Shown here piece after piece: positions 22,401-34,557 of a stretch of DNA of 64,000 bases. The number at the start of each line of letters is the position of its first letter. The stretch's first letter is position 1. Under the pieces are notes generated by a model, which was not told the origin of the DNA, ran no database searches, and saw only the letters and a program-made list of their open reading frames with translations. Both the position numbers and the translations under genes were made by a program. This DNA is from Lathyrus oleraceus (taxonomy: Eukaryota > Streptophyta > Magnoliopsida > Fabales > Fabaceae), in contig NC_066584.1 of assembly GCF_024323335.1 (NCBI RefSeq), positions 238,371,494 through 238,435,493 on the forward strand. Reading direction: 5' to 3'.

Positions 22401-24039
22401 TCAAATAGTTGTGACTTCTACATAAGTCCAATTACGATTGCTTAACATAACGCTAAATTTGTGACATAAAAGGCATAAGAATTCTAGTTAATGAGATTGT
22501 AAGTCTCCCCTCTTTCATGGTATTGTGTGGAAACTTGGCCTTTTTTCCTTCATTTGGAAGATGTCTTGATTCAAGGATCCATGCTTGTGATAAATGGGTT
22601 GAGTGTTGTCCAAAGAATGACTTCAATTAAAAAGCAAAAGCAAAACAATACTAACCTCTAACCTATTAACTACTAACTTTTAATTTCAAGCCCTCTACTT
22701 TAATGCCATTTAACTTTTAGTATTTTATTTCATTTGCAATTGTTCATATCATTTTAATTGTTTATGTTAATGCAATTTTTACTTTGTCCATTTGGACCAT
22801 ATTGTGTAATATATTTTGTTTGTGTATACTTTGCTTGTTTGTGTGGTCTTTGACCATTAATGTACATGATAATAACAAAAACCCTAAAAGACTTTTGTGT
22901 GGATTGTTGGCTTGATCTTGGAAAAATGGACTTAGAATCTAGGCAACCTTCCTATGCTAAAGGACTTGGCCAATGCCAACTTATTGAGAAACCAAGTGCT
23001 TGCAATTTAAAATTCATCTGATACATCTTTGAAGATATCTCTAAGTTCATATGCAACATGATCATTGTGAAGCTATTATTTTGAACCTGTGACTTGTGGA
23101 ATTCATCTGTTACATGGGCTATTTTGGAGAAGATCATGGAATGGATAAGCTTGGATGTGGTCATATTTATTTGATGCCTTGTTCTTCAAGATAATATAAT
23201 TGTGCATTTGTGTGTTGCTTGATGCTGAAAGTCCAAGGGAATTCTGGGTTTCTATTGACATTCTTGTCTATTGGATTGCTACCCATTTGGTCAGATCTTT
23301 TCAACTCTAAAACTTTTAATTTTGTACATAGGATAGTCTCTTCATCTTCTCCCCATTTTTTTAATTTCAAAATCTCTCCCTCCATTTTTTCAAAATCTTT
23401 TTTGTGTGAACTACTTTTTTTCTAAACTTTGACCACTTTTGCAAAAAGATAGAAACTTTGGCCTTATGCCATTGCATTTTCAAACTTCTTTTCTTAAATC
23501 AAACTTGTAAATAGACTTAACTATACTTGACTTATACTTTCAAAAAGCCAAAAAGAACTAACTCATTCAAACCATTCTTAGGCCTTTGTGCCTTTCAAAC
23601 TTAATTTTTGTTAAAAACAATGCATCCACTTTGAAATTTGTATCACGAAATACGAGGTTTTGATCCCTCATTTTTATGTTGGTACGTAGGCACAAGACTG
23701 AAGGTCTTGTCAAACACAAAAATATAATTAATGAATTCTTTTCTCATCCCCCCATTCTATTTGTTTGTAAACATCACTTTATACCAAGTACATATGCACA
23801 CAAAAGGGCTCCCTAGGAGTACCTAGGACACTTTGGGTGCTAACATTTTCCCTCTGTGTAACCAACCCCCGTACCTGTAATCTCTGACATTTATTAGTTT
23901 TGATTTGAAAACTTCTTACTTTTGGGTTTTATTCGTACTTTTTCCCTTTTCCCATGGAAACAATAAAAGTGCGGTGGTGACTCTTGTTATTTGATCTCTA
24001 GCTTGTCAATAGCTTGATGATCATGAATTTACCGCTACA
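19410..24039 (+). repeat. Solo Ogre LTR (4630 bp) with 5-bp target duplication
   Basis: Starts TGTAAGACCCCAATTTTGAC, the recognisable Ogre LTR start, and ends TTTACCGCTACA. It is flanked by ATGAC at 19405-19409 and ATGAC at 24040-24044, a perfect 5-bp duplication. No PBS, coding region or polypurine tract is attached, so this is a solo LTR left by recombination between two LTRs. The 3' part (23800-24000) has the Ogre-type GGGTGCTAACATTTTCCC..TGTAACCAACCC block. A TATA box is at 20845. Short open stretches inside it are not considered genes. Confidence 0.95.
20845..20854 (+). promoter_or_regulatory. TATA box of solo LTR
   Basis: TATAAATAGA, 1.44 kb into the LTR, followed by GC-richer sequence and a long leader. 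It is the best TATA match in this LTR. Confidence 0.6.
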
Positions 24040-24044
24040 ATGAC

Positions 24045-25227
24045 ACATGTGACCTTTTATACGGGATGGAAACATGGGCCACATGCAATGATGTTTTGGA
24101 TGATGAAGATGAAGATATGAGCAATAATCATGATGTTGTTGGGTTGAATATGAAAGTAGAATGGTGTAGAAGGGGGTGGGGGTTGAATAGACCTTCCCGT
24201 TTAAAAAAATGTTTCAAAAGTTTTCCAAAATAGAGTTTTAAAATTTTACGGGAGCGAATGTTTTAAAGAGATACGTTATGGACTGATTGCACAGTTTACT
24301 AAATGAACAGAAAATACAGTGAAAATTAGATCGATGAAGTTACTAATGAATAATGAGTCAATTAGTCGAATTCAATTTGTGGCGAGATGTTTGAATAAAA
24401 TGTTATTATTTGAACTAAGAATCTAATAGTATGAAATTGTACATATATAATCACTAGAGTGAATGTTGAGCAGACAAGATCTAACACATAAGCTTAAACA
24501 TTAAAATACTATTAACAATAAACCTAACAACATAAAATTCTAGAAAGCGTTAAAACCCTAAGAACATGCAAATTACGTAGAAATTAAAAGAGAGAGTTAT
24601 AGAGATAATTGTACACGGGTATTTATACTACTTCGATGAGTCGTCCTTGTTTGCATCTAGTACCGTATCCAATAACGAAGCATTGAAATTTTGGTTGTCT
24701 CCCCACTAGTTTAAAATTATTACAAGTGTCTTTTGATACAAAAGTTAATCACAGGAAAACTGAAAACTTAAAGCCAATTGCTAAGAAAAACGTATTTGAA
24801 TCTTGATTTTCCTTCTGTTGTAGGCAACACACTCAACTCCAAATCCTTAAAGATCTTAATGACGAAATTTGAGTTGCAGAAAATGAAAGATTTTGAGACA
24901 ATCAAAGATTACTCTAACAAATTTCTCTCCATTGAAAATAAGGTTATGTTACTCGACACTTAATTTGCGATTCAAGATTTATAGTAAATCTTGTCACATT
25001 TTACATACGTACCTTTAGTTGAAAAGATTTGTGGAAAACGAAAAATAAAGAAATGAGATTCCTTGTTTCGTGACACCTTCCCTTGATTCATACTAGTTTA
25101 AGAAGTTATGTTGGAGTTTTGTGAATTTAGGATGGAGTTTTGAGAGATTGGGACAAGGCGAGAGAAGTTAGGGTTTTATACTTACATCGCAGTGTGTTCT
25201 AAAGTGAATTAAGTTAGCATATATAGG
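24045..25227 (+). mobile_element. Ty1/copia remnant
   Basis: At about 24155 the sequence GTAGAAGGGGGTGGGGGTTG resembles the start of a legume Ty1/copia LTR; it is followed by an AT-rich LTR-like stretch and, at 24778-24963, a gag fragment. No other copia domain follows, and no matching second LTR is visible. Downstream to 25227 there is only decayed frame. Confidence 0.45.
24778..24963 (+). pseudogene. Ty1/copia gag (UBN2-type) fragment
   Basis: A 61-codon frame with SLKILMTKFELQKMKDFETI followed by KDYSNKFLSIENKVMLL. This is the conserved core of copia gag polyproteins (UBN2 family: L..L...FE.LKMK..E.I.DYS.R...I.N.MR). Only this core survives; upstream and downstream gag are missing. The start codon is not meaningful for a fragment. 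Confidence 0.7.
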
Positions 25228-25560
25228 TAAACTATTTCACAACGGTTGATAAAACCAATTATGGCGATATGTCACGATATTTCACAATGGTTGTTAATTT
25301 AGACTGTTGTGACAAGTTTTTAATTTTTATTTAAAAATTAGAAATAAAGGGAACACACCCTTTTATTAACGAAAAAACAAAAAAATTGCAGGTGTTAGGT
25401 TTCGAAGCGTATCACTCTTAGCATATCACAACGATTGATAATTGTGATTGTGGTTATATGTAATTTAATTTATTTTTTTAAAAAAGCCACCTAATGAACA
25501 TATATTACCTCAGATGGTTATGTAACCATGGTAAGAGATTGTTACAGATGGTATATTTGT
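25228..25560. repeat. Cluster of CACAACGGTTGATAA-type motifs
   Basis: Variants of TCACAACGGTTGATAA occur in direct and inverse orientation (about 25231, 25281, 25303 inverse, 25424, 25444 inverse). Clusters like this can be subterminal repeats of a DNA transposon, but no terminal repeat or target duplication was found. Confidence 0.4.
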
Positions 25561-26038
25561 AGTTGTGTGATAATGGATTTGAATCATACCTTTTTCTTCA
25601 CATGGGGTGATTTATATACAAAAGGTGGTTGAGGTGTCCAGATCCTAGATCAGATGTTGAGATTTATTTTATTGGGACTCTAGTCGGCCCATAACGACTG
25701 CCCTAAGGCTTCTCGTGACATAGCAGCGAGAAGTCTTTCAGAGAACTAGGTCGGGTTCCTCATACAGCGGGTTGCTGCATGAAGAAGTGGATGAGGTTTG
25801 GTAGTTGTTGTAAATAATCTAGGGAAAAGGTGTATTAAATGATAGTCCCATCGTTGAGATATTCCATATGATATTTTTTACATGTGGCCATAGGTTTCTA
25901 GACTAGGGTGTGGCGCCTCCTCCTAGCATGCTCAATAACAATCAAATTCCGTTGCATTTCCAAGGTGAAATCCATCTGTTGTTTTTTGCCTCCCCATTTT
26001 ATTTAATTTTGGGCCATTGGATTAACCTGTATTATTCC

Positions 26039-26048
26039 CCTATATAAG
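26039..26048 (+). promoter_or_regulatory. TATA box upstream of Transposase_28-type ORF
   Basis: CCTATATAAGGTTCACTTAG lies about 40 bp before a short leader and about 50 bp before the first ATG (26090) of the frame that leads into the ORF relic. Spacing is that of a plant core promoter. Confidence 0.5.
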
Positions 26049-26079
26049 GTTCACTTAGCGTTTTAAACACTTTTTCACC

Positions 26080-27580
26080 CTTTTGTGCAAATGACAAGTT
26101 TCTTCTCTTCTACAAACTTTGATTTTTTTTATCTGAGCTCCGGCAATACCCTTTTTATAAATCAATTTTTTTCTTTGGGCTCTACATTTTGTGGTTCATC
26201 GAAACATCTAAGTCACTATCCTTTAACAAATGTTACCTCGATTTTAGGATCTTTCATGTACCATCTTTCTCTTTCTTGTTTATAGTTTATTGTTCCCCTT
26301 TCATTATGTTAGTTATAACGAACATAAGAGATATACCTGCAAATATAATAAATATACCAGTAGAGACAATGCTTCTTCCAGTATTGGGATACTAAACCCG
26401 TGAATTCCAAACATTGATCCTTTAAAGGTTAACCAATCTACTACAATCCTTATCATGCTTAGTGATAGGTCTAGGTATGATAGAGGTTTTGTTGAAGATC
26501 GTAATGATCCATCTAAATTATATTCTGCTATAAGTACACGCGATTCCTTCGAAGGGGATGAAGGGATGAACTATGGTATCCCCATTGTTAGGGGTGCATA
26601 TGTCGGTCCCCTTCCTCTTGTATGACCTTCTATAGATCCAGACTCTAATGAGGTTTTCAGAAACGAACACATGACTCATTATTTTATTAATTACTTTAGG
26701 GAAGTGAACGTTTGAGATCCTAGTAATGTGGTGGTTAAGATCACATTGGCCTCCAAATCTATTATGGATTCATAAGTAGGATTATCTTTTTGACAATTGA
26801 GAAGAATGGTCCGAAATGAGCTTCATGGTTTGGTTCCGCCTATGGATGCTGATTAATACCATTGGATGGAGGCAGAATCGGCGGGGACAATCTTCTTTTT
26901 CAATAGCACTGCCGGTTTGAAGGGCGCCTATATAGATGTGAGACCTCCTTTTGACTATCTAGTCTCTTTGTTTGACACATCCAAGAGAATTTGTAGCTCT
27001 TTCGACGGTTGCTCGATTCCATTCTATGAATTTTTGTTCTCTAGGTTGAAGTTCAAACTTCCTTTCAATGGTTTTAAGGAGGGGGTATTGAATTATTTAT
27101 GAATCTCCCCATCTCAATTACACCCTATAGCCCGAGCCTTTATCAAAATGTTATACTAGTGGTGTAAGTTTCGGGAAAAAGAGCCTTCTTTGAATCTATT
27201 TTTCAAAATTTTCATTATGATGCAGACCTCTCCCACCGAGGATCAAGGACATGGTTTTCTTTCACTTCGTCATCCAATCAAAGTTTTTTTTACCTTGAGA
27301 GTTGTAAAAAATTCAAGGATCTATATTTCTTGGTGACCCCTCTGACCGGAGAGGCTCACTTCATCTCCTGCAAAGTCATAAAAGGAGACACTTCCTTGTT
27401 TGTCCACTAAAGTTCGGAGCCGATAAAATGCAAGGATAATATCTTTAGATGCTAGGTATGGAACAATTTCAACTAGGGATCGAGGACTTATGCTTACTCA
27501 TCAGACTCTTGGACCCTAAATGAAGAGGAATTGAAGGAACACTTGGTAGCCTTTTGGGAGAGATTATGTTATAAATATGG
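26080..27580 (+). pseudogene. Transposase_28-type retroelement ORF relic (copy 2)
   Basis: After a degraded N-terminal part, plus-strand translation gives a readable run from about 26460 (RYDRGFVEDRNDPSKLYSAI, DEGMNYGIPIVRGAYVGPLP) and the diagnostic block FYEFLFSRLKFKLPFNGFKE (27030-27090) followed by ISPSQLHPIARAFIKML. This matches the Transposase_28 (putative gypsy-type transposon) core: YE.L..RL...LPF..F....L....PSQLHP.AW. The C-terminal part ends near 27580 (EELKEHLVAFWERLCYKYGV), just before the LTR of element E. Stops near 26620, 26715, 26780 and 27103 disable it. It has a promoter of its own. Confidence 0.75.
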
Positions 27581-27599
27581 AGTTGGCCCTTTGGACGTA

Positions 27600-27932
27600 C
27601 ATCCTACCCAACAAAAGAGATAATTTATCTCTAGTCTTTTGGCATCCAATTTTTTTTGGACCGACTAAAGGCTCAATAAGATAAAGTGCCATATATGATC
27701 CAGGCTTTGGACACTTCAACCAACTTTCATATAAGGTACACAACATGAAGACAAATTTCTGATTCAGATACATTATCACTCTCACATTAATCATTATTCT
27801 CTCACTAACTTGGATGTCGGTGTGTTAACCTTGTAGGTCAACCCCCTCTCCACCACATCAAAAACATATATCTACTGCATAAAGGCATTACCATATTGTG
27901 TCACCGATCATTTATGGTTCTAAATTGAACAA
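27600..27932 (+). repeat. 5' LTR end (U3-U5) of Tat element E, left border unclear
   Basis: A TATA-like CATATAAGG (27727) is followed by TCTCACTAACTTGGATGTCG and TTAACCTTGTAGGTCAACCC, typical of the U5 of Tat-type LTRs, and then directly by a PBS. The left edge could not be set because no repeat partner is in the window. Confidence 0.6.
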
Positions 27933-27950
27933 TAACACCGTTTGTGGGAA
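27933..27950 (+). other. Primer-binding site of Tat element E
   Basis: TAACACCGTTTGTGGGAA differs at three positions from the TGGCGCCGTTTGTGGGAA form seen in many plant Tat elements. It lies directly after the LTR end. Confidence 0.6.
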
Positions 27951-29400
27951 TCAACTCTTGATTCCTAAAAATTTCCAAAATCAACTCCACCTGGTTCATG
28001 TCACAATCAATGTAGTAGTCACACTAAGATCAAGAAAGCAACTCTCAGTCGCATTTTTTTGAGTGTAATCAACATAGTCGATCTCGACATACGGGAGGAC
28101 GAAGTCCTACAGGATGACAAACTTAGCATATCGACTTAGGGTAAAGTGAAGACATGAGGCCGATTATGAATTTCGAGTTCAAAGTTTCCCAACTCGATGA
28201 TAAATCAACATTGTCAGTTCAAATATATGTTGATCTACAAGGTGGAGTAAAGAAAGGACTTCATGAGTTCCTAAAGGACAATGTTGACCTCTTCATGATT
28301 TCTTCTCACGAGATGTCGTGGATAGACCCAAGTGTGCAATGCCATAAGTTAAACATCAATTCTTGAGCTCGATATGCATCTTTGAGAAGAAGGAGATATT
28401 CCCCCAAAAATGATGAAGCAACCATGATGACGATCTAAGGCTTGCTCGATACTAAATTCATCTCTAAAGTTATATATACATAATGGATCTTCTATGTCGT
28501 GTTGCTCAAGAAGGCTATGGGGAAAGTGGAACCTCAATCAGATGTTCCCTAAAAATTCTTATCCACACCCAAACATAGACAAACTAGTAGAAAATTTTGT
28601 TGAGTGCTAGCTTTTGTCATTCATCGACGCATATTTTGGTTATAATCAAATACCCATGTAAGATCCAGATAGGGTGAAAAAACTTTCATGACTGAGCAAG
28701 CAAACTATCAGTACAAATTGATGAGTTTTAGCCTAAATAATGAGAAGAGATATACTAGAGAATGATGAACAAGGTCTTAAAGGAAGAGATAGGTGAAACG
28801 TTGGAGGTATATATGGATGACATAATTGTTAAATATAGAAAAGAGGAACTACACGACAAGTATCTCTCTTGCATGTTCTAACGAGGTTGGCAATACAATA
28901 TGAGGCTTAATCCGGAGAAGTATACCATTGGGGTCATGGCCAAAAAACTTATAGGCTTTTTAATTGACAGAGAGAGGCATAGAAACAAACTTAGATAAGT
29001 GAGAAGTGGTCATATAAATGGGGAAACCAACCATGAAGAAGAAGGTGATGAGACTGAATGGAAAGTTGACGACTCTAAACAGGTTCATCTCGAAGTTGGC
29101 TTAGCATGACCTACCATTTTACAAACTATTGAAAAAAGAAGCACACTTTGAATGTACTTTATATTGTTAGCAAACATTTGTATCCTTTAAAATGGCACTG
29201 CCAACTCTTCTTGTATTATATTGGCCTTCCATTGGGGAGGTATTATTCCTTTATTTTCTCATATCTAATGAAGAAATTAGTGTCGTCCTCATGCAAAGCC
29301 GAATTTTACTCAGAGTCCAGTTTAATTTATCTCTAAGGCCTTTGTTGGACCAAAGATACGGTATCAAAATACATAAGAGGCATTGATGGCCTCAGTGACT
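27951..29400 (+). pseudogene. Tat-type pro-RT linker and reverse transcriptase, degenerate
   Basis: Only about 200 bp separate the PBS from a pol-internal linker (QLDDKSTLSVQIYVDLQGGV ... FLKDNVDLFMISSHEMSWID ... PSVQCHKLNI, 28154-28365), so gag and protease are deleted. RT follows in broken frames, with KVLKEEIGETLEVYMDDIIV (28775-28840; catalytic YMDD) and YNMRLNPEKYTIGVM. At least ten stops or shifts. The trailing part runs into the connection domain (29360-29560, YLPLKQVPHCPDLAGRLMKW). Confidence 0.8.
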
Positions 29401-29880
29401 GCATACAGGAAGTTAGAAAGATATTTTCTATCCCATGCCATAGTAGTCTAGATATATCTTCCCTTGAAGCAAGTACCTCACTGCCCAGATTTAGCGGGAC
29501 GATTGATGAAATGGTCTATCAAGTTACTCGAGTTTGACATCTCGTTTGAACCAAGGAAAGCTTTAAAAGCCTGATTATTTGCAGAATTCATTGCAGAAAT
29601 GACTCCATGCATACTAGAGCTAGCCCACACTTGGGCCGTGTTCACGAAAGGAGCATCTAACGATAAGGGAAGCGAAGCCGGTCTCATTTTGGAGAATGAA
29701 GTTGAATCGGTGATTGACGTATCCTTACGCTTTGAGTTCTTTACCACTAATAATCAGGAAGAATATGAAGGTGTCATTGTCGGTCTCACATTGGCCTCTA
29801 AGATAGGGGCAAGAAACCTTAAATTACAAACAGATTCCCAACTCGTTGTTTCAAAAGTCAAAAGGGAGGCCCAACCTTAA
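29401..29880 (+). pseudogene. Tat-type second (plant/archaeal-like) RNase H
   Basis: A readable frame at 29599-29880 has HTWAVFTKGASNDKGSEAGL, NNQEEYEGVIVGLTLASKIG and LKLQTDSQLVVSKVKREAQP. These are the GASN.GSGAG, NNEAEYEAL and SDSQLVV motifs of the extra RNase H carried by Tat elements. The first catalytic Asp, usually in VDGASN, is Lys here (TKGASN); Glu of EYE and Asp of TDSQ are kept. It would degrade RNA in RNA-DNA hybrids during reverse transcription. Confidence 0.8.
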
Positions 29881-29894
29881 TATCCATTGTTGTA

Positions 29895-31023
29895 GTGTAT
29901 GTCACCTTGGCTAGGAAAAAGCTAGAAAAGTTTAAATCCTTAGAAATCTTGCACGTCCCAAAGGAGGATAACACTATAGCAGGCACCATTTCCAAACTTG
30001 CTAGCATTAGGCCCTCTGTAGTGAATCATTCATTCATCGAGGAGACAATAAGGGGTCCAAGCATCCAAATTGCAGGAGTGATGGAGATAGCCACTAAAGA
30101 TATCTCAGAACCCTCTTGGATATTTCCCATTATAAAATATATTAAGCAGGGAACACTTTCCTTCAATCTAGTCGACATCATCCTAGAGAGCCATTTGATT
30201 CTATCTGATAGAAGAAACCTTATATAGAATAATCTTATTGGTCCACCCGATGAAGTTTTTGGAAGGGGAGGAAGTCACCCACACCCTTACCGAAGTACAA
30301 AAAGGGATAGTTAGACAACATTTAGGCGCCCATGCTCTAGGCAATAAACTCTTTAGATTCAGATACTATTGGTCATTTATGGTCCAAGACGCCAATGATT
30401 ATATAAGGAAATGCGTCTAATTCTAGAAGTATGGAGACGTCCACAACGCCCATCCAACCGATTTACATGTGTTAACATCACCTTGGCCCTTATCGTAATA
30501 GGGTACAGGCATCCTCAATACCTTTCCCCTAGCACCGGGAAAATTTTAATTTCTAATTATGGTAGTTGATTACTTCACTAAGTGGATTTAAGCAAAGGCC
30601 TTAGCAAAGATTACTGCCGCCAACATTATGAAGTTCTTCAAGAGGAGAATGTTGGCAAGGTATGGAATCCCTCAGTTTATCATAACGAATAACGAGATAC
30701 AATTTATATATAAGAACTTGAAAAAACTACTAGAGGATTTAAAGGTCAGAAAACACTTCACCTCCATGGAATATCCTTATACAAATGGGAAGGCTAAAGC
30801 GACGAACTAAGTTTTGTTGCAAGGACTAAAGTGGAGATTGAAGGCGACTAAGGGAGATTGGGTTGATGAGCTTCCACATGTCCTTTGGACATATCAGACC
30901 ACACCCCACTCAACAATAGGAGAATTCCCTTTCGACTTACATAAGTAACCAAATATCTCATCCTTTTTGAAATAGAAGATCTTAGTTAGAGGATGATAGA
31001 CCCCTTGCTAGAAGAATACAACA
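29895..31023 (+). pseudogene. Tat-type integrase, 5' part
   Basis: After the RNase H tail (30227), a zinc-finger region is visible (HTLTEVQKGIVRQHLGAHAL ... FRYYWSFMVQDANDYIRKC, 30285-30420). Then come the catalytic core pieces VVDYFTKWI and MKFFKRRMLARYGIPQFIIT with the NNEIQF block (30680; catalytic Asp changed to Asn in what is normally DNG) and SMEYPYTNGKAKATN, where the catalytic Glu is normally QAE. It continues through WVDELPHVLWTYQTTPHSTI. It is cut at 31023 by Athila B. The C-terminal part resumes at 35967. Confidence 0.8.
30840..31023 (+). repeat. Left copy of ~185-bp duplication flanking Athila B
   Basis: GAGCTTCCACATGTCCTTTG through AGAAGAATACAACAC matches 35967-36153 with about 10-15 percent differences. 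It ends exactly at the truncated side of Athila B. Confidence 0.85.
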
Positions 31024-31800
31024 CACTTTTGCTTGGTCGACTTCAATTCCCTTGTAGGAAATTTTGTGACCTAAGACTATTCTTTATCGCACCATGAAAT
31101 GACACTTCTCCCAGTTCATAATCAAATTCGTTTGATGGCACCTGTCTAAAACAAGAGAAAGGTTAGTTAAATAGTTATCAAACGAGGATCCAAAGACAGA
31201 AAAGTCATCCATGAACACTTTCATATGCTTTTCAAGCATGTCAGCAAAGATGGAAGTCATGCAACGTTGGAAGGTGGCTGGAGCATTACACAGCCCGAAT
31301 GAAATTCTTCTGTAAGCAAATACACCATAAGGGCATGTGAATTCCGTCTTCTCTTGGTCTTCCGGAGCAACAAAAATCTGATTATACCCGGAGTATCCAT
31401 CTTGAAAATAGTAGTAATCATGATCGACTAGCCTTTCCAACATTTGATCAATGAATTGCAAAGGGAAGTGGTCTTTCCTAGTCGCAATGTTTAACCTCCT
31501 ATAGTCAATACACACTCGCCAACCTGTAACTTTTCTTGTAGGGATTAGCTCATTCTTCTTGTTTCTAATGACGGTGGTCCCCCTTTTTTGGGAACCACAT
31601 GCACCTGACTCACCCATCAACTTTCAGATATAGGGTAGATAAGACTAGCATCTAACAACTTCACCACTTCTTTCCGAACCACTTCTTTCATTGTTGGGTT
31701 AAGTCTCCTTTGGGGCTGAACCACAGGTTTGTGATCGTCTTCCATGAGAATTTTATGCATGCATACTGTAGGGCTAATACCTTTCAAATCCTCAATTGCC
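31024..31800 (-). pseudogene. Athila B reverse transcriptase, truncated
   Basis: Contains GWRVCIDYRRLNIATRKDHF, FIDQMLERLVDHDYYYFQDG, PYGVFAYRRISFGLCNAPAT and the catalytic VFMDDFSVFG (31220-31190), then the thumb NLIMNWEKCHFMV. A stop follows at about 31080, with readable sequence to GIEVDQAK at 31027. The upstream connector has ARMV/MPLS-like blocks with stops near 31620. Close in sequence to the RT of Athila D (61413-63998), but older. Confidence 0.88.
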
Positions 31801-32060
31801 CATCCGATAGCATTCTTGTACTTTTTTTAGGACTTGGATGAGTTTCTCTTCTTGGACACTCTTGAGGCTCGAATTTATTATAGCCGGGCATTTACCTTCA
31901 GAATCGAGGAAGACATATTTGAGATTCTCGGGAAGTTATTTCAACTTCGTCCCCTTCCTGGACTCTTTATTCTCCTCACATGATTGAGGTAGTCGTAAAT
32001 CTTCCCACTGGTGTGGTCGAGATCCTTTCCAAGGGGTTGTGCGTCCATCATGGCTAGCAC

Positions 32061-32968
32061 TTATGATTCTCTGTTGTCCACTTCTTTATCACCGTAAAAA
32101 ATGGACAAGCTCAACACTCTTTCCAAAGGTAACTGCGGTGCATTCAAAGGACTATCATAAGAAATCACTTGATCTAGAACCTCTATTGTATGACTAGTGC
32201 CAATATCACCTTTGTATTTCATGGTGTTTCGAGCATCAATTTTTAATTCCTCATCATAGACCTTCAAAGTCATAGTACCTTCCTATATGTTGATCAAACA
32301 TCTTCCAGTCTCTAAAAAGGGTCTCCCAAGAATGAGAGGAATCTCTTCATCCTGAGGCATTTCTAGAATCACGAAATCCACCGGGAATACAAACTTGTCA
32401 ATCTTCACTAGAACATCGTCAACTATCCCATAAGGTTTCTTAACCGAATGATGGTAAATTGAAGTGTCATCCTGGTATCTTGTACAACCCATATACCCAG
32501 TTTCTTGTAAATGGATAACGGCATGAGACTCACACTGGCTCTCAGACCAATAAGAGCACTTTTGAATGACCTATCTCCGATGGTGCAAGGGATAGTGACA
32601 GCTCCTCGATCTTTCTTCTTCATTGGAATTTTCATACCTTGCAAAATAGCACTACAAGTTTCGGTTAGAATAATCGGGTTGGTGTCAATGGTTCTCCTCT
32701 TAGAAATGATGTCCTTCATGAACTTGGCATAGGTAGGCATTTGTTCAAGTGCTTCCAACAAAAGAATGTTGATTTCTAGCTTCTTGAACAACTCTAGGAA
32801 TTTCTCACAGTTTTTCTCATGTTGCCCCTTTTTCTTGTTTTTGGTGGGGAAGGGAAGCTTAATGACCAGTTTTGGTTCAATGACTTTTTCTTTCACCACT
32901 TGTTTAGGTGCAACCAATTCTTCCCTCATAACTTCATTTTCCTTGATCTCAAGATCTACTTCAAGCAA
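32061..32968 (-). pseudogene. Athila B protease region
   Basis: The frame 32968-32423 includes LFKKLEINILLLEALEQMPT and KFMKDIISKRRTID, the conserved pre-protease block of Athila. The protease site follows as [20 protein letters not shown], where the usual DLGAS catalytic motif reads GLRAS, so the catalytic Asp is lost. After a frameshift near 32450, the C-terminal part has [12 protein letters not shown] and [18 protein letters not shown] (32492-32283), then 32273-32061. A pseudogene. Confidence 0.85.
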
Positions 32969-32999
32969 TTGATCTTCATCTTCAGCTTTCTCCTCAAGG

Positions 33000-34379
33000 A
33001 CTTCATGAGATTTACCACTTCACGTTGTCACAGTATTAACATTTTATGCTCTCTATGATTTGTCACAGCTTCACTTGGTAGATACTTGTTGTGCTATCTG
33101 ACCCATATGAACTTCAAGATTTTTTATGGAAGCGATAATGTTTTTCTGATTGTTTCTAGTTTCTTCTTGGAATTAAACATTATGAGTTGCCATTCTTTCA
33201 ATGACAATCTCCCAATCTGCTTTCTTAGGGGATTGTTGTTGCTGTTGTTGTTGATATTGAGTTTGATATTGACCTTGACCTTGTTGAGGAATATTCCCTT
33301 TCTTATCTTTCCATGAGAAGTTAGGATGATTCTTCCAACCAGGATTGTACGTGTTGGAATAAGGATTATTCTACTTCAAAAATTTTATTTCTTCAACTTA
33401 TTGAGGAGTTGCAAAGCAATACACTGTTTGGTGCGGTCCATTACAAATCTCACAACAGACGAGAGGAACAGGTTGGACTTGAGTTACCTATTTGGTACAT
33501 ATATTCATCGCTTTCAGCTTCTTTTCAACTTCGGCAACGACAGTATCTTTTATACAGATTCTATTAGTTTCTAGCTTCAGATCAATAACTCTTCAGGTTT
33601 ACTTATACATATTTCATACAACTCCAAGTGCTCATTAGTAGCAATTGCTTCAATGATCTTTTTAATACCGGTGGTTGTTGAGAAACTAGTCGAGCCACTG
33701 GGTGTGGTATCGATCAACTGTTTGGTCTTTATTTTGAGACCATTTACAAACATATGAATTTGTTCTATTGGATCCATATTATGAGTTGGGCAAGCCACTA
33801 GGACCCTTTTGAATATCTTGTAGGCATCTCCCAAAGATTCACCATCTTTCTGCTTAAAGTTCAGGATTTCATACATTTTTCTCAAAAACACCGATGTTGG
33901 AAAATACTCATTCAGGAAAGCCATTTCCATCTCTTCCCATGATGTAATACTACCGGCCAGGAGAGAATATAACCATTCTTCAGCTTCTTCCGCTAAGGTG
34001 AATGGGAACATTCTTAACTTCTTTGCTTCCTCCGTGTGACCACCAATTTTTAGAGTGTTGCTCATGGTCAGAAATCTCTGCAAATGCTTGTTTGCATCTT
34101 CATTTACCTTTCAGTGAAATGCTTTCTTTCAAGTTGATTGATAGTACTTGGATGTAGCTGAAAATTAGCCACATTCATCGGTTGGTTGACAATTGTTAAT
34201 CTTTCGGTTGGTGCATTTGCGCCTCCGTAGTCACCCGACAGTCTTTCTGGTGGTGGTGGGTTCTCCCCCATTATTTCGATCTCTCTCTCCGAACCTGAAT
34301 TTGAACCTGAATGAATGGAAAGTTGTTCTTCTTCTGATTCCAGTCTTGCTAATCTAGCTTGTCTGAGTCTTGCACACAA
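33000..34379 (-). pseudogene. Athila B gag
   Basis: The N-terminal frame 34379-34104 has GDYGGANAPTERLTIVNQP, the Athila gag leader. The retrotransposon-gag core is 34083-33577 (KLRMFPFTLAEEAEEWLYSL, SITSWEEMEMAFLNEYFP, KDGESLGDAYKIFKRVLVAC). The remainder (33570-33000) has a knuckle region (EICNGPHQTVYC), NPYSNTYNPGWKNHPNFSW and a polyglutamine run (33229-33252). A frameshift at about 34100 and stops near 33570 and 33390 break it. Confidence 0.85.
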
Positions 34380-34557
34380 AGTTCTTTTGATTTCTGCGTC
34401 AAAAGGAAAATCAGCTGAGGCCTTACCTCACATACAAATATCATACACAAATTAGTTGATAATGATCGAAATAAATAACTAAAAGAACAAAGAATAAATT
34501 TTAGTTGCAGAGCAACAAAATTTCAATTGAGCTAAATTTAAACTTTATATTTGGCAG

